NCBI RefSeq assembly: GCF_001665685.1
Contig: NZ_LZTB01000050.1
Span: forward strand, 1 to 64,000
Reading direction: 5' to 3'
Source of the DNA: Mycobacterium sp. 852013-50091_SCH5140682
GTDB taxonomy: Bacteria > Actinomycetota > Actinomycetes > Mycobacteriales > Mycobacteriaceae
Length of the DNA stretch: 64,000 bases
A program made the translations under genes and the position numbers. How positions within the stretch are numbered: the first letter of the stretch is position 1; each line of letters begins with the position of its first letter. Shown here one piece after another: positions 16,266 through 31,237 of the stretch. Under the pieces are notes generated by a model. The model saw nothing but the letters and a program-made list of their open reading frames with translations, was not told where the DNA came from and searched no databases.

Positions 16266-17760
16266 TCAGACGACGGCCAGCGGCAGCACTCCCGGGCGCA
16301 CCGGCGCCGGCAAGTCGGATTCACCCATCAGATAGGCATCCACCGCATGAGCCGCGCTGCGACCCTCGGCGATGGCCCACACCACCAACGACGCCCCGCG
16401 GTGTGCGTCACCGCAAACGAACACGCCGGGTGCATCGGTCTGCCAGTCCGACCCGCACGGCAGTGCGCCGCGCCCATTGAGTTGCAGGCCGAGGCCATCG
16501 AGCAGGGCCATGTGTTCGACGCCCTCGAATCCGATCGCCAACAACGCCAGATCGCACGGGATCTCCAGCGTTTCCCCGACCGGGGTGATCTGGCGGCGGC
16601 CCTCAGCGTCGCGGGTGACCCGCACCTCAGCGATCTCCATCGCCCGCAGATGACCCGTGTCGTCGCCGATGAACCGCTGTACCGCCACCTCGAAGTGGCG
16701 GGCCCCGCCCTCTGCGTGGGCCGGCGATGTGCGCAGGACCAGCGGCCACGTCGGCCAGGGTGAGAGAGATTCGTCACGCACTCCCGGCGGCTCGGGGTTG
16801 TAGTCCAACTGCGTCACCGATTTCGCGCCCTGCCGGTGCGCGGTGCCCAGACAGTCGGCCCCGGTGTCGCCACCGCCGATGATGACCACGTGACGCCCGG
16901 CGGCCGAAAGAGATGACGGCCCGTCGCCCTCACATTCCCGATTGGCCGGTACCAGGTGCTCCATGGCCAGATGCACCCCCGCCAAATCGCGGCCGGGGAC
17001 ATCGTTGTCGCGCGCCCGCAGGGCGCCGACCGCCAGCACGACGGCCTGATGCCGGGCGCGCAACTGCTCGACGGACAGGTCCACACCCACCTCGCATTCG
17101 GTGACGAACCGCGTGCCCTCGGCCCGCATCTGGGCCAGCCGCTGATCGAGGACCGACTTCTCCAGCTTGTACTCGGGGATGCCATAGCGCAGCAGCCCAC
17201 CGAGCCGGTCATCGCGCTCGTAGACCGTGACATCGTGGCCCGCCCGCGTGAGCTGCTGGGCCGCGGCCAGTCCCGCGGGACCCGAACCCACCACCGCGAC
17301 ACTCTTGCCGGTCCTGATCGCGGCAGGCTGGGGCTCGACCGTCCCGTCCAGCCAGGCCTGGTCGGCGATGGTCTGCTCGATGCGTTTGATGGTGACGCTG
17401 CCGCCGGTCTGCTCCTCGCTGATCGACAGGACGCAGGCCGCCTCACACGGCGCCGGACACAACCGACCGGTGAACTCCGGGAAGTTGTTGGTGGCGTGCA
17501 GCCGATCACCTGCCGCGTCCCAACGGCCGCGGCGCACCAGATCGTTCCACTCCGGGATCAGGTTACCGAGCGGACAACCCGCAGTTCCCGAGTGGCAGAA
17601 CGGAATACCGCAGTCCATGCAGCGGCGGGCCTGCTGCGAGACCTCGCCGGCCCGCTCATGAGGGCTCTGCCGTTCATACACCTCTCGCCAGTCCCCGATG
17701 CGTTCATCGACGGGCCGCTTGGCGGCCTCGATCTTGGGTACTCGCAGGAATCCGGTCGGA

Positions 17761-17768
<8 letters not shown>
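16266..17768 (-). CDS. gltD: Glutamate synthase (NADPH), small subunit
   Basis: A 500-residue beta subunit of GOGAT. It transfers electrons from NADPH through FAD to the large subunit for conversion of glutamine and 2-oxoglutarate to two glutamates. The N-terminal Fe-S cysteines are in [12 protein letters not shown] and [12 protein letters not shown]. The FAD site is [12 protein letters not shown], and the NADPH site [13 protein letters not shown]. The C-terminal [19 protein letters not shown] closes the FAD fold. GTG at 17768 overlaps the end of gltB by eight bases and gives the expected MADPTGF start. Confidence 0.97.
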
Positions 17769-22317
<4,549 letters not shown>

Positions 22318-22334
22318 GTGAATCGCACCTCCAC

Positions 22335-22361
22335 AGTCCGGAACATCCATGCTCCGGGACT
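22335..22361 (-). promoter_or_regulatory. Hairpin just upstream of the gltB ribosome site
   Basis: AGTCCCGGA and TCCGGACT, separated by nine or ten bases, form a near-perfect stem (one bulged base) ending two bases before GGAGGT of gltB. Upstream, TACACT on the minus strand is a possible -10 box. The stem would sit in the 5' untranslated region and could influence translation. No riboswitch family was recognised. Confidence 0.35.
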
Positions 22362-22402
22362 GCACCGGCCCGAACTACGAGTGTATCAGCGCAGGTCGGC
22401 GG

Positions 22403-22816
22403 CTACATCCCGATAAATGTCGGAGTAAGCGGGAAGCCGGGGAGATTTCGGACCACGGTCCAGATGACCGCGGCGACCAGGATGGTCGCGACGGCAGACG
22501 CCGGGAAAATCGGCTTGCCCAACCGCCACCGCACCAGAACCCACGCGGCCAGCAGCGGTAACCCGACCAGCGCGAACGCGTTGTCGACAACCGCGGCCCC
22601 CAGGTCGCCGTGCAGCACATCGTGCGTCATCCGCAAGCCACCGCACGCCGGGCAGTTCCAGCCGGTCATCAGCCTGAACGGGCATGGCGGGAACAGGAAT
22701 CCCGGTCGGTGTGGGTCGGCCACCGCGGTGTAGGCAAGCGCTCCGGTCAGCATGACGCCTGCGCCGAGCGCGCCGTAGCGCGTCGATGTGGTGCTGAACC
22801 CGGAGTTAGGTGCCAT
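22403..22816 (-). CDS. DUF2752 membrane protein
   Basis: A 137-residue protein with about three hydrophobic segments and the DUF2752 motif PFRLMTGWNCPACGGLRMTHDVLHGDL, here split as a CPxCG pair followed by RxxHDxLHGD. The cysteines and histidines suggest metal or thiol chemistry at the membrane, but the family function is unknown. Its ATG lies 11 bases inside the preceding TM2 gene, so the two are coupled. M. tuberculosis has two small membrane-protein genes in the same interval (Rv1615, Rv1616). Confidence 0.87.
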   Translation of the reverse strand: MAPNSGFSTTSTRYGALGAGVMLTGALAYTAVADPHRPGFLFPPCPFRLMTGWNCPACGGLRMTHDVLHGDLGAAVVDNAFALVGLPLLAAWVLVRWRLGKPIFPASAVATILVAAVIWTVVRNLPGFPLTPTFIGM

Positions 22817-23249
22817 CGCGCAGCGGACGGCCGTTCGGGTCGCGGACCTTGTCGGTGAAGATGAGGATCGCGTCGATGACGCCCCAGATCCAGGCGCCGA
22901 TACCGCACGTGAGGATCCCGACGACCAATTGAATGACGCCCATCGAGGTGTCGCCGATGTAGATGCGGCCGATACCCACGAGCCCGAAGAAGCCGAGCAA
23001 CTGCAGCAGCCCCGCGGTGACCTTCGACTTGTCCGAAAACGGCTCGCCGGTCAAGGGATGCCGCCCGTACGGAGCCGACGGATCGACATAGGCCGGGGGC
23101 GGATAGAAGCCATTGGGTTGCCCGTAGCCCGGTGGCGGGTAGCCCGGCGGCGGCCCGTATCCGGGAGGTGGCGGTGGATAACCCGCGGGCGGCGGGAACG
23201 GCGGTACCGAGCCTTCGGCACCGGCGCCGTATTCCGGGCGATCGGTCAT
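22806..23249 (-). CDS. TM2-domain membrane protein with Pro/Tyr/Gly-rich N-terminus
   Basis: A 147-residue protein. The first 70 residues are low complexity (PPPGY-type repeats ending in GFYPPPAYVDPSAPYG). The TM2 domain follows: KSKVTAGLLQLLGFFGLVGIG, split by a short polar loop (RIYIGDTSMG), then a second helix with the terminal GAWIWGVIDAILI motif. A GTG at 23255 adds only two residues; ATG 23249 is used. It overlaps the next gene by 11 bases. TM2 proteins are widespread and of unclear role; the Pro/Tyr-rich tail is a common mycobacterial add-on. Confidence 0.87.
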   Translation of the reverse strand: MTDRPEYGAGAEGSVPPFPPPAGYPPPPPGYGPPPGYPPPGYGQPNGFYPPPAYVDPSAPYGRHPLTGEPFSDKSKVTAGLLQLLGFFGLVGIGRIYIGDTSMGVIQLVVGILTCGIGAWIWGVIDAILIFTDKVRDPNGRPLRDGT

Positions 23250-23312
23250 GTTCACAGCATGCCAGAACGTGACTCGTTCAAGCCGTCGTCATGCCCAGGT
23301 TCTGGCGCGAAG

Positions 23313-25604
23313 TCAGCGCCGGCGTTGCCACCACCGGCGACGCTGCGGCGCGGGTGCCGGTGACGGCGGCGTACTGGGTTTGGCCGCGGCAACCGATGAG
23401 GTCTCAGCCTTGGCCGATTCCTCTTCTGTGCTAGCGGTTTCAGCGTCCTCGGCCGCTTCGTCCGTGCCCTCGCCGCTGTCGGCGTCATCGGCCTCGGACT
23501 TCTCCGACTCCGAGGCTTCGGTTTCGGACTTCTCGGTCTCGTCGGTCGCCGCTTCTGCGGAGGATTCGTCCTCGGTGTCGGCGGCGTCTTGTTCGGCCTC
23601 GGACGCATCGCCTCGGGGCTCCGCCGTTTCGTCCTCAGCCTCGGGCTCGTCAGTGGCGGCCTCGGCGGCTGCGTCTTCTTCAGTCTCGGCGGCCGGCGCG
23701 GTCTCGGGCTCTGTTTCGGCTTCGGGTTCGGATGCCTCTTCAGCCTCGGCTGATTCGGTCTCGGCCTCGCTAGACGGTTCGGCGTCAGCCTCCGCGGCTT
23801 CGGCTTCAGGCTCTAGCTGTTCGGCTTCGCTTTCAGGCTCGGATGCCGCAGCCTCGGGCTCGTCGGTGACTGCCGCGGCTGCTGCCTCATCTTCAGTCTC
23901 GGCTGTTGGCGCGGTCTCGGGCTCTGCCGCCTCGGCTTCTGTTTCGGCTTCCGGTTCCGATGCCTCAGCATCGGCAGTCGGTTCGCCCTCAGCCTCGAGG
24001 TCGTCAGCCTCCGCGGCTTCGGCCTCAGCAGCCGCTTCATCTTCAGTCTCGGCGGCTGGTTCGGACTCGGCCTCGGCAGATGGTTCCGCGCTAGCCTCCG
24101 TGCCTGCGGCTTCAGGCTCTGGCTGCTCGGCTTCGCCCTCATGCTCGGACTCCGCCGTCTCAGCCTCGGGCTCGTCAGGGACGGCCTCAGCAGCTGCGTC
24201 ATCTTCAGTCTCGGCGGCTGGCTCGGACTCGGCCTCGGCAGATGGTTCGGCGTCAGCTTCTGTGCCTTCGGCTTCAGGCTCGGCGGCCTGCGCCGTCTCG
24301 GGCTCTGCTGGCTCGTCCTCGGCCTCGGTTTCCGATGCCTCGGCGTCGACGGCTGGCTCTACCTCAGCCTCGGGCTCGTCGGATTCAGCCTCGGCAGCTG
24401 ATTCGGCGTCAGCCTCCGCGGTCTCGGCGGCTGTCTCGTCCTCAGCTTCCGCAGTGGACGCCGCTTCTTCTTCACCGGCTTCGCTTGCGGGCTCGGCCGC
24501 CTCGCCGTGTTCAGCCGGCGCATCGTTGGTCTGCGGTGCGATGGCTTTCAACTCGACCGCAGCAGCGGCATCGGCACCTTCGTCCTCTGCCACGGCATCC
24601 GGGTGCATGTCCTCGGAATGTTCGTCTGCGGTATCGGCATCGCCCGCGACCTTCGCGGCCGCCACGACGCCCGTTGCAGCCGCCACGCCGACCAGGTCCT
24701 TGCCCAGCTCGTCGACCACCGATTCATCGGAATCGTCACGCGGGCGGCCCGCCAAGGTGGCCGGTTCCTCGCGGCCCTTGGGGGCCAACATGATGTAGAC
24801 GACGGCGCCGATGAAGACGAACGTGGAGGTGAAGGTGTTGATGCGGATACCGGCCAGATGTGTGGCGGCATCGCTGCGCATGAGTTCCACCCAGAACCGG
24901 CCCACGCAATAGCCGGCCACGTACAGCGCGAACAACCGGCCGTGGCCGATCCGGAACCGGCGGTCAACCCAGATCAACAGGGCGAAAATCAGCAGGTTCC
25001 ACAGCAACTCGTAGAGAAACGTGGGATGCACGACCGCCAGCACGGTGCCGTTGGAGACGCCGTTGAGCTGATCGGGCAGACCGGCGGCGTTGCGCCGATC
25101 GTAGATCTCCAGGCCCCACGGCACCGACGTCGCGCGGCCGTAGAGTTCCTGGTTGAAGTAGTTGCCGAACCGGCCGATCGCCTGTGCGAGCACGATTCCC
25201 GGGGCGATGGCATCGCCGAACGCGGGCAACGGAATTCCGCGTCGCCGACACGCGATCCATGCGCCGACCGCGCCGAGTGCGACCGCACCCCAGATTCCGA
25301 GGCCACCCTCCCAGACCTGGAACGCCGCGGCCAGGCCCTTGCCCTCGGGCCCGAAGTAGGTGCGCCAATCCGTCATGACGTGATACAGCCGGCCGCCGAC
25401 GAGGCCGAAAGGCACGGCCCACAGCGCGATGTCGTAGATGACGCCGGGCTCTCCGCCGCGCGCCGCCCACCGCCTGTCACCGATTATCAGTGCCGCGACG
25501 ATCCCGGCGATGATGCACAGGGCGTACGCACGGATCGGTACCGGCCCCAGATGCCAGACGCCCTGTGACGGGCTGGGCAGGTATGCGAGGACGGTTGTGG
25601 TCAA
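23313..25604 (-). CDS. lgt: Prolipoprotein diacylglyceryl transferase with very long acidic tail
   Basis: Lgt transfers diacylglycerol from phosphatidylglycerol to the lipobox cysteine of prolipoproteins in the plasma membrane. Residues about 15-275 are the seven-helix enzyme, with YHV (H75), the signature GRFGNYFNQELYG (R145, E153), HPTFLYE and GRFWVELMR. From about residue 285 to 763 there is no enzyme homology. This tail is an Ala/Glu-rich, strongly acidic, repetitive and probably disordered cytoplasmic domain ending in a basic patch (QRRRWWQRRR). M. tuberculosis Lgt also has an extension, but a much shorter one. The start is TTG 25604, overlapping the trpA stop as TTGA, so translation is coupled to the trp operon. 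Confidence 0.94.
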   Translation of the reverse strand: MTTTVLAYLPSPSQGVWHLGPVPIRAYALCIIAGIVAALIIGDRRWAARGGEPGVIYDIALWAVPFGLVGGRLYHVMTDWRTYFGPEGKGLAAAFQVWEGGLGIWGAVALGAVGAWIACRRRGIPLPAFGDAIAPGIVLAQAIGRFGNYFNQELYGRATSVPWGLEIYDRRNAAGLPDQLNGVSNGTVLAVVHPTFLYELLWNLLIFALLIWVDRRFRIGHGRLFALYVAGYCVGRFWVELMRSDAATHLAGIRINTFTSTFVFIGAVVYIMLAPKGREEPATLAGRPRDDSDESVVDELGKDLVGVAAATGVVAAAKVAGDADTADEHSEDMHPDAVAEDEGADAAAAVELKAIAPQTNDAPAEHGEAAEPASEAGEEEAASTAEAEDETAAETAEADAESAAEAESDEPEAEVEPAVDAEASETEAEDEPAEPETAQAAEPEAEGTEADAEPSAEAESEPAAETEDDAAAEAVPDEPEAETAESEHEGEAEQPEPEAAGTEASAEPSAEAESEPAAETEDEAAAEAEAAEADDLEAEGEPTADAEASEPEAETEAEAAEPETAPTAETEDEAAAAAVTDEPEAAASEPESEAEQLEPEAEAAEADAEPSSEAETESAEAEEASEPEAETEPETAPAAETEEDAAAEAATDEPEAEDETAEPRGDASEAEQDAADTEDESSAEAATDETEKSETEASESEKSEADDADSGEGTDEAAEDAETASTEEESAKAETSSVAAAKPSTPPSPAPAPQRRRWWQRRR
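23400..24500 (-). repeat. Degenerate in-frame repeats encoding the acidic Lgt tail
   Basis: This stretch encodes roughly 370 residues made almost wholly of A, E, D, P, S and T. Units such as AEPSAEAESEPAAETED occur twice nearly unchanged, and AETEDEAAA/AETEEDAAA plus TDEPEA recur several times, giving a loose higher-order period of about 70-75 residues. Repeats of this kind change length easily by slippage or recombination. Boundaries are approximate. Confidence 0.75.
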
Positions 25605-26389
25605 GCCGAAATCCTTTGCCGAACACCGGTGGCCAGTTCTTCGGTGAGCGTGCGGACGGCGTCGAGTCCGTTCTGCAAAGCAGAAACAAGGGCCGATCCG
25701 ACGATCACACCGTCAGCGAAGGCTCCGATTTCGGCCGCCTGCTGTCCGGATCGCACGCCGAGGCCGACTCCGACCGGGATGTCCGAGATTTCCTTCACCC
25801 GGCTCACCAGCTCGGGCGCTGCGCTGGAGACCGCGTCGCGGGCCCCGGTGACGCCCATTGTCGATGCGGCATAGACGAATCCGCGGGAGGCCTGCACGGT
25901 GGCCGCCAACCGCTGCGGGGTCGACGAGGGTGCCACCAGAAAAATCCGATCCAGCTGATGGGCATCCGAGGCCGCCAGCCAATCGTCGGCCTCTTCCGGA
26001 ATGAGGTCTGGGGTGATGAGACCGTAACCGCCAGCTGACGCGAGATCGCGCGCGAAAGCGTCAACACCCTTGCGCAGCACCGGATTCCAGTACGTCATCA
26101 CGACCGCGCGGCCACCGGCGTTGCTGATCGCCTCGACGGCAGCGAGGGTGTCGCGCACGCGGACTCCCCCGGCCAACGCAGTCTCAGTCGCCGCAGCGAT
26201 GGTCGGCCCGTCCATGCCGGGATCCGAATACGGCACGCCGACTTCCACCAGATCGCAACCGGATTCAACCATCGCAGTCATCGCCGCGATGGACGTCGGC
26301 ACATCGGGGAAACCGGTTGGCAGGTAGCCGATCAGGGCTGCCCGTCCTTCCGCCCGGCACCCGTCGAACAGTTCCGCCAACCGGCTCAT
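25601..26389 (-). CDS. trpA: Tryptophan synthase alpha subunit
   Basis: A 262-residue TIM barrel cleaving indole-3-glycerol phosphate to indole and glyceraldehyde 3-phosphate. The catalytic glutamate and aspartate lie in CDLVEVGVPYSDPGMDGPTI, split at the catalytic Glu of VEVGVPYSDP; the phosphate loop is near GVGLGVRSGQQAAE. It follows trpB with a one-base overlap and is itself overlapped by lgt. The length is typical. In the alpha2-beta2 complex indole is channelled to TrpB. Confidence 0.97.
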   Translation of the reverse strand: MSRLAELFDGCRAEGRAALIGYLPTGFPDVPTSIAAMTAMVESGCDLVEVGVPYSDPGMDGPTIAAATETALAGGVRVRDTLAAVEAISNAGGRAVVMTYWNPVLRKGVDAFARDLASAGGYGLITPDLIPEEADDWLAASDAHQLDRIFLVAPSSTPQRLAATVQASRGFVYAASTMGVTGARDAVSSAAPELVSRVKEISDIPVGVGLGVRSGQQAAEIGAFADGVIVGSALVSALQNGLDAVRTLTEELATGVRQRISA

Positions 26390-27651
26390 CAGGCGCCTCC
26401 CTCGTCAAGCAGGCCGAACCACTTGGCCGCCGTTTCCACGTCCTTGTCACCGCGACCGGAGATATTGACCAGGATGATCGCCCCGTTGCCGAGCTCCTTG
26501 CCGAGCTTGAGCGCCCCAGCCACGGCGTGCGCCGATTCGATGGCCGGAATGATGCCCTCGGTCCGGCACAGCAACGAGAACGCATGCATCGCTTCGGTGT
26601 CGGTGATGGGCCGATAATCCGCGCGGCCGGTGTCCTTCAGGTAGGCGTGCTCGGGGCCGACACCCGGGTAGTCCAGGCCTGCCGAGATCGAGTGGGACTC
26701 GATGGTCTGCCCGTCCTCATCCTGCAGCAGGTAGGAGAACGAACCCTGGAACGCGCCCGGCGACCCACCCGAGAAAGTCGCGGCGTGCCGTCCGGTTTCT
26801 ACGCCGTCACCGGCGGCTTCGAAGCCCACCAGCCGCACACCGGGATCGTCGATGAAGGCGTGGAAGATGCCGATGGCGTTCGATCCGCCGCCCACGCACG
26901 CGGTCACGGCGTCGGGCAGCCGCCCAGCCTGATCCTGGATCTGTGCACGTGCCTCCAGCCCGACGACGCGCTGGAAGTCGCGCACCATGAGTGGGAACGG
27001 ATGCGGGCCTGCCGCGGTCCCGAAGCAGTAGTAGGTCTCGTCGGCGTTGGTGACCCAGTCGCGGAATGCTTCGTTGATCGCATCCTTGAGAGTTTTCGAC
27101 CCGGCCTCCACCGAGACCACCGTCGCGCCGAGCAGCCGCATCCGCGCCACGTTCAGCGCCTGCCGCTCAGTGTCGACGGCACCCATGTAGATCACGCACT
27201 CGAGGCCGAGCAGAGCACACGCGGTCGCGGTCGCGACACCGTGCTGTCCCGCGCCGGTCTCGGCGATCACCCGGGTCTTGCCCATCTGGCGAGCCAGCAA
27301 CGCCTGGCCGAGGACATTGTTGATTTTGTGAGAACCGGTGTGGTTCAAGTCTTCCCGCTTGAGGAAGAGCCGTGCCCCGCCGGCGTGCTCGGAAAGCCGG
27401 GCAGCCTCGTACAGCGGCGACGGCCGCCCGGTGTAGTGCCGTTGCAGCCTGTCGAGCTCATCGAGGAAGGCTTGGTCGCCGCGGGCCTTTTCGTAGGCCG
27501 CGGTGACTTCCTCGATCACCGCCATCAAGGCTTCCGGCACGAGTCGGCCGCCGTAAGAACCGAAGTGGCCTCGGGCGTCGGGATCATGGACCGTGGGTTC
27601 GGCCACGGCTGCGCTGGAACGCGGCAGCTCGGGACCGGCGATATCCGCCAT
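26389..27651 (-). CDS. trpB: Tryptophan synthase beta subunit
   Basis: A 420-residue PLP enzyme joining indole and serine to tryptophan. The PLP lysine is in the block [11 protein letters not shown]. Other conserved parts are [25 protein letters not shown], the phosphate-binding VGGGSNAIG and the late AIESAHA. The start ATG at 27651 is 36 bases after the trpC stop. Gene order trpE-membrane protein-trpC-trpB-trpA matches M. tuberculosis; trpD and trpF are not in this cluster. Confidence 0.98.
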   Translation of the reverse strand: MADIAGPELPRSSAAVAEPTVHDPDARGHFGSYGGRLVPEALMAVIEEVTAAYEKARGDQAFLDELDRLQRHYTGRPSPLYEAARLSEHAGGARLFLKREDLNHTGSHKINNVLGQALLARQMGKTRVIAETGAGQHGVATATACALLGLECVIYMGAVDTERQALNVARMRLLGATVVSVEAGSKTLKDAINEAFRDWVTNADETYYCFGTAAGPHPFPLMVRDFQRVVGLEARAQIQDQAGRLPDAVTACVGGGSNAIGIFHAFIDDPGVRLVGFEAAGDGVETGRHAATFSGGSPGAFQGSFSYLLQDEDGQTIESHSISAGLDYPGVGPEHAYLKDTGRADYRPITDTEAMHAFSLLCRTEGIIPAIESAHAVAGALKLGKELGNGAIILVNISGRGDKDVETAAKWFGLLDEGGA

Positions 27652-27687
27652 CAGTGTGCCTCTTCGCGACAGCGGCTCATTGCCGAT

Positions 27688-28506
27688 TCAACGAGCCGGT
27701 TTCGGGCAGGACGGGTGGGTACCCGCGGTCACCAGATCGGCGACCGCGCTTCGGGGGTCACCACTGGTGACGAGTCCCTCACCGACGAGGACCGCGTCTG
27801 CGCCCGCGCCGGCGTATGCCAGGAGATCCGCCGTACCGCGGACACCGGATTCGGCGATGCGGATGACGTTGCTGGGCAGCCCCGGCGCAATACGCGCGAA
27901 GCAGTCCCGGTCGACCTCCAGGGTCTTGAGATCCCGTGCGTTGACACCGATCACGCGGGCGCCGGCCTGCAGGGCACGGTCGGCTTCCTCTTCCGTGTGC
28001 ACCTCGACCAGAGCCGTCATGCCGAGTGACTCGGTGCGCTCCAACAACGACTCGAGCACGGGCTGTTCGAGCGCGGCGACGATGAGCAGCAGCATGTCCG
28101 CTCCGTGCGCGCGCGCCTCGTGGATCTGATACGGCTTGACGATGAAGTCCTTGCGCAGCACCGGAATTGACACCGCGGCGCGCACCGTGTCCAAGTCGGC
28201 CAACGAGCCGTGGAACCGGCGCTCTTCGGTGAGCACGCTGATCACCCGGGCGCCACCATCCTCGTAGGCGCGGGCCAACTGCGCCGGGTCGGCGATATTG
28301 GCCAGTGCGCCGCGGGACGGGCTGGCACGTTTCACCTCGGCGATGACGCCGATCCCGGGTTCGCGCAACGCTGCCATCACGTCCAGTGGTGCGGGTGCAT
28401 CCAGGGCGCGCGCCTTGATTTCCTCAAGGCTGATGACGGCCTCGCGAGCCGCAACGTCGGCGCGGACTCCTTCGATGATGGAGTCGAGCACAGTGGCCGA
28501 ACTCAT
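27688..28506 (-). CDS. trpC: Indole-3-glycerol phosphate synthase
   Basis: A 272-residue barrel enzyme converting carboxyphenylamino-deoxyribulose phosphate to indole-3-glycerol phosphate. Recognised from [12 protein letters not shown] near residue 55 (catalytic Lys), [27 protein letters not shown] and AESGV. The ATG at 28506 has GGAAAGGA upstream and gives the usual N-terminus; an in-frame extension to 28635 would overlap the control region. It is monofunctional, not fused to TrpF, consistent with TrpF activity being supplied by PriA. Confidence 0.97.
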   Translation of the reverse strand: MSSATVLDSIIEGVRADVAAREAVISLEEIKARALDAPAPLDVMAALREPGIGVIAEVKRASPSRGALANIADPAQLARAYEDGGARVISVLTEERRFHGSLADLDTVRAAVSIPVLRKDFIVKPYQIHEARAHGADMLLLIVAALEQPVLESLLERTESLGMTALVEVHTEEEADRALQAGARVIGVNARDLKTLEVDRDCFARIAPGLPSNVIRIAESGVRGTADLLAYAGAGADAVLVGEGLVTSGDPRSAVADLVTAGTHPSCPKPAR

Positions 28507-28588
28507 CGCCGTCGATTCCTTTCCGGTGCGCCCGGGACGATCCCGGTGGACCTCACTCGAAGGGTAGTCGCCGCCACACATTCTGCTG

Positions 28589-29206
28589 TCACCGACCCTT
28601 GTTGTCCGGATCGGACTGCTCACCGTTCTGCCCACCCGTCGGATCGTGCCCCTCGTCGAGGGCGTCCCAGATCATCCGTTCGGACATTGGGGCATCGGCG
28701 TTCTCGCCCTGGGCGGCGGCCCGGCGAGCCCCCGGCGCCGCGTAGCGTGACGCTACCGCGCGTGCTCCGGTCGCCGACCGCATGAGCAGCACCGCGCCTG
28801 CGAGTGCGCAGACCGCGGCAACCAGTGTCAGTACGGCGCCGCCGTAGTACTGATGCGTGCCGGTCAGTTGCGCCACCGGCACCAAGGCCAGGTCCGCCGC
28901 ACGCACCGCGACGTCCTTGGCAACCCACAAGCTGATTCCCAGATAACCCATACCGGCACTGGCGACGGCGACGAGCAGAGCCAGCAGCCGCAACAGCCAG
29001 CCCCGCACCGCCAGGACCGCGACGGCGGCCGCCAGCACCACCAGCGCGAGCGGGATCAACGCTGTGGACCACATGGCACCCGTCAGCACGGTGTTCTTGG
29101 GCTGGCCCAGCCCGTCGAACGACGACACCTGCACCCACGACATCCGCGACGCGCCCCACAGGGCCAGGGCGGCCGCCACGAGCAGAACCTGCGCGACCCG
29201 CATCAT
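28589..29206 (-). CDS. Tryptophan-biosynthesis-associated membrane protein (Rv1610-like)
   Basis: A 205-residue protein with four membrane helices: residues 2-20, 42-68, 72-95 and 125-145 approximately. The C-terminal tail (about 55 residues) is polar and charged. The conserved W-V-x-V-x-S/T pattern after the first helix ([10 protein letters not shown]) is typical of the TIGR02234 family, found only next to actinobacterial trp genes. Its ATG overlaps the trpE stop (ATGA), a strong sign of coupling. The function is unknown; a role in tryptophan or precursor transport is only a guess. Confidence 0.88.
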   Translation of the reverse strand: MMRVAQVLLVAAALALWGASRMSWVQVSSFDGLGQPKNTVLTGAMWSTALIPLALVVLAAAVAVLAVRGWLLRLLALLVAVASAGMGYLGISLWVAKDVAVRAADLALVPVAQLTGTHQYYGGAVLTLVAAVCALAGAVLLMRSATGARAVASRYAAPGARRAAAQGENADAPMSERMIWDALDEGHDPTGGQNGEQSDPDNKGR

Positions 29207-30720
29207 GGTTCGGTGAGCGTGTCGGCGGCGGCGATCGCGTTGAGCACCGCTTTGGCCTTGTTCGCCGATTCGTTGTACTCGTAGGGGCCGTTGGAGTCCG
29301 CCACGACTCCCCCGCCCGCCTGTACGTATGCGGTGCCGTTGCGCATCAGGGCGGTGCGGATGGCGATGGCGAAGTCGGCGTTGCCTGCGAAGTCGAGATA
29401 GCCGAGCACCCCGCCGTACAGGCCGCGCCGTGTCTTCTCGACCTCCTCGATGAGCTCCATGGCCCGCACCTTGGGCGCGCCGGACAGGGTGCCTGCCGGG
29501 AAGCAGGCGGTGACCGCGTCGAGTGCGGTCTTGCCGTCCGCGAGTTCGCCGGTGACCGTCGAGACCAGGTGCATGACATGGCTGTAGCGCTCGATGTGGC
29601 TGTAGTCCTCGACCCGCACGGTGCCGGGTCGGCACACGCGGCCCAGGTCGTTGCGACCGAGATCGACCAGCATCAGGTGCTCGGCGCGTTCCTTGTCATC
29701 GGCCAACAGCTCCTTCTCCAGCAGCACGTCCTCTTCGTCGGTGGCCCCGCGCCAACGGGTTCCCGCGATGGGATGCGTGGTGGCCCGCCCGTCGGTGACG
29801 GTGACCAGTGCCTCCGGGCTGGATCCGACGACCGAAAAGTCCAGTCCGCCTTCGGCATTCGGGACGTTGAGCAGATACATGTACGGGCTGGGGTTGGTCA
29901 CCCGCAACAGGCGGTAGACGTCAAGCGGATCGGCCGCGGTGTCCATTTCGAATCGCTGCGACGGCACCACCTGAAACGCTTCGCCGGCTTCGATGTCGCC
30001 GACCAGTTTCTCGACGATGGCCGAGTACTCCTCGACGGTGCGCTGCGCCCGGTGTTGCGGCGCGGGACGGCTGAAGGTCGCGACCGCCGAGGCCAACGGT
30101 TGCCCGAGTGCCGCCGTCATCACGTCCAGGCGTGCGACCGCGTCGTCGTAGGCCCAGTCGACCCGCTCATCGGTGGCATTCCAGTTGACGGCGTTCGCGA
30201 TCAACGTGATGGTGCCCTCGTGGTGGTCGACCGCCGCGATGTCGGTGGCCAGTAGCAGCAGCATGTCGGGTAGGCCGAGGTCGTCGACAGCCAGTTCCGG
30301 CAACCGCTCCAGGCGCCGGACCATGTCGTAGGCGAAAAAGCCCACCAGCCCCGAAGACAGCGGCGGCATACCGGGCACGGCAGCTGTGGCCAGCAGCTCA
30401 AGGGTCATGCGGACAGCCTCGAGCGGATCGCCGCCGCTGGGGGCGTCCTGCGGCGTCGCGCCCAGCCACACCGCCTGGTCGTCGCGGACGGTCAACGCCG
30501 ACGGCGCGCCGGCGCCGATGAACGACCATCGCGACCACGACCGGCCGTTTTCGGCCGATTCCAGCAGGAACGTTCCGGGCCGGTTGGCGGCCAGCTTGCG
30601 GTACGCCGACAGCGGCGTCTCGCTGTCGGCCAGGACCTTGCGGGTCACCGGGACCACCCGATGTTCGGCGGCCAGCGCCCGGAAGTCCTCACGCGACGTG
30701 GTGGAAGCAAGCGTGTGCAC
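29203..30720 (-). CDS. trpE: Anthranilate synthase component I
   Basis: A 505-residue chorismate-using enzyme making anthranilate with a glutamine amidotransferase partner (TrpG, not encoded here). The N-terminal regulatory domain has the tryptophan-binding [18 protein letters not shown]. The catalytic domain shows [13 protein letters not shown] [29 protein letters not shown] and [16 protein letters not shown] [21 protein letters not shown] at 30720 has GGGAGGA eight bases upstream and gives the known mycobacterial start; the frame extends to 30798 but crosses the divergent bcpB start. Confidence 0.97.
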   Translation of the reverse strand: MHTLASTTSREDFRALAAEHRVVPVTRKVLADSETPLSAYRKLAANRPGTFLLESAENGRSWSRWSFIGAGAPSALTVRDDQAVWLGATPQDAPSGGDPLEAVRMTLELLATAAVPGMPPLSSGLVGFFAYDMVRRLERLPELAVDDLGLPDMLLLLATDIAAVDHHEGTITLIANAVNWNATDERVDWAYDDAVARLDVMTAALGQPLASAVATFSRPAPQHRAQRTVEEYSAIVEKLVGDIEAGEAFQVVPSQRFEMDTAADPLDVYRLLRVTNPSPYMYLLNVPNAEGGLDFSVVGSSPEALVTVTDGRATTHPIAGTRWRGATDEEDVLLEKELLADDKERAEHLMLVDLGRNDLGRVCRPGTVRVEDYSHIERYSHVMHLVSTVTGELADGKTALDAVTACFPAGTLSGAPKVRAMELIEEVEKTRRGLYGGVLGYLDFAGNADFAIAIRTALMRNGTAYVQAGGGVVADSNGPYEYNESANKAKAVLNAIAAADTLTEP

Positions 30721-30772
30721 GCAGATGATCCTCCCAGACTGGACGCAATAGGTCGGCGTAGCGTGGACGCTC

Positions 30773-31237
30773 ATGACAGCTCTTAAGACGGGTGACACCG
30801 TTGCCGAGTTCGAACTCCCCGATCAAACCGGCACGGTACGCAGTCTGACGAGTTTGCTGGCCGATGGGCCAGTTGTGCTGTTCTTCTACCCTGCGGCGCT
30901 GACGCCCGGCTGCACCAAAGAGGCCTGCCACTTCCGCGACCTGGCCGCCGACTTCGCCGCGGTCGGTGCGTCCCGGGTCGGAATCAGCACCGACCCGGTC
31001 GCCAAACAAGCCAAGTTCGCCGACATCCAGCGGTTCGACTACCCGCTGCTGTCCGATGCCGACGGCAAGGTGGCAGGCCACTTCGGTGTCAAACGTGGCC
31101 TGCTCGGCAAGCTGCTGCCGGTCAAGCGGACCACGTTCGTCATCGACACCGATCGCACCGTGCTCGACGTGATCTCCAGCGAGCTCAGCATGGACACCCA
31201 CGCCGACAAGGCGCTGGCGGTGCTCAGGGCGCGTTGA
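30773..31237 (+). CDS. bcpB: Thiol peroxidase of the BCP/PrxQ family
   Basis: A 154-residue thioredoxin-fold peroxiredoxin that reduces hydrogen peroxide and organic hydroperoxides. The peroxidatic cysteine C47 lies in [14 protein letters not shown] and the resolving cysteine is C52, the atypical two-Cys BCP arrangement. It corresponds in position to M. tuberculosis bcpB beside trpE. It is divergent from trpE (52 bases between starts) and its 3' end overlaps the convergent leuA by 14 bases. It is cytoplasmic, without a signal peptide. Confidence 0.94.
   Translation: MTALKTGDTVAEFELPDQTGTVRSLTSLLADGPVVLFFYPAALTPGCTKEACHFRDLAADFAAVGASRVGISTDPVAKQAKFADIQRFDYPLLSDADGKVAGHFGVKRGLLGKLLPVKRTTFVIDTDRTVLDVISSELSMDTHADKALAVLRAR

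Noticed and set aside
23248..24798. Long plus-strand open frame of about 516 codons, Ser/Ala-rich
   Set aside because: It is the antisense of the Glu/Ala repeats in the lgt tail; GAG/GAA codons read as Ser-rich sequence on the other strand. No start signal or family similarity.
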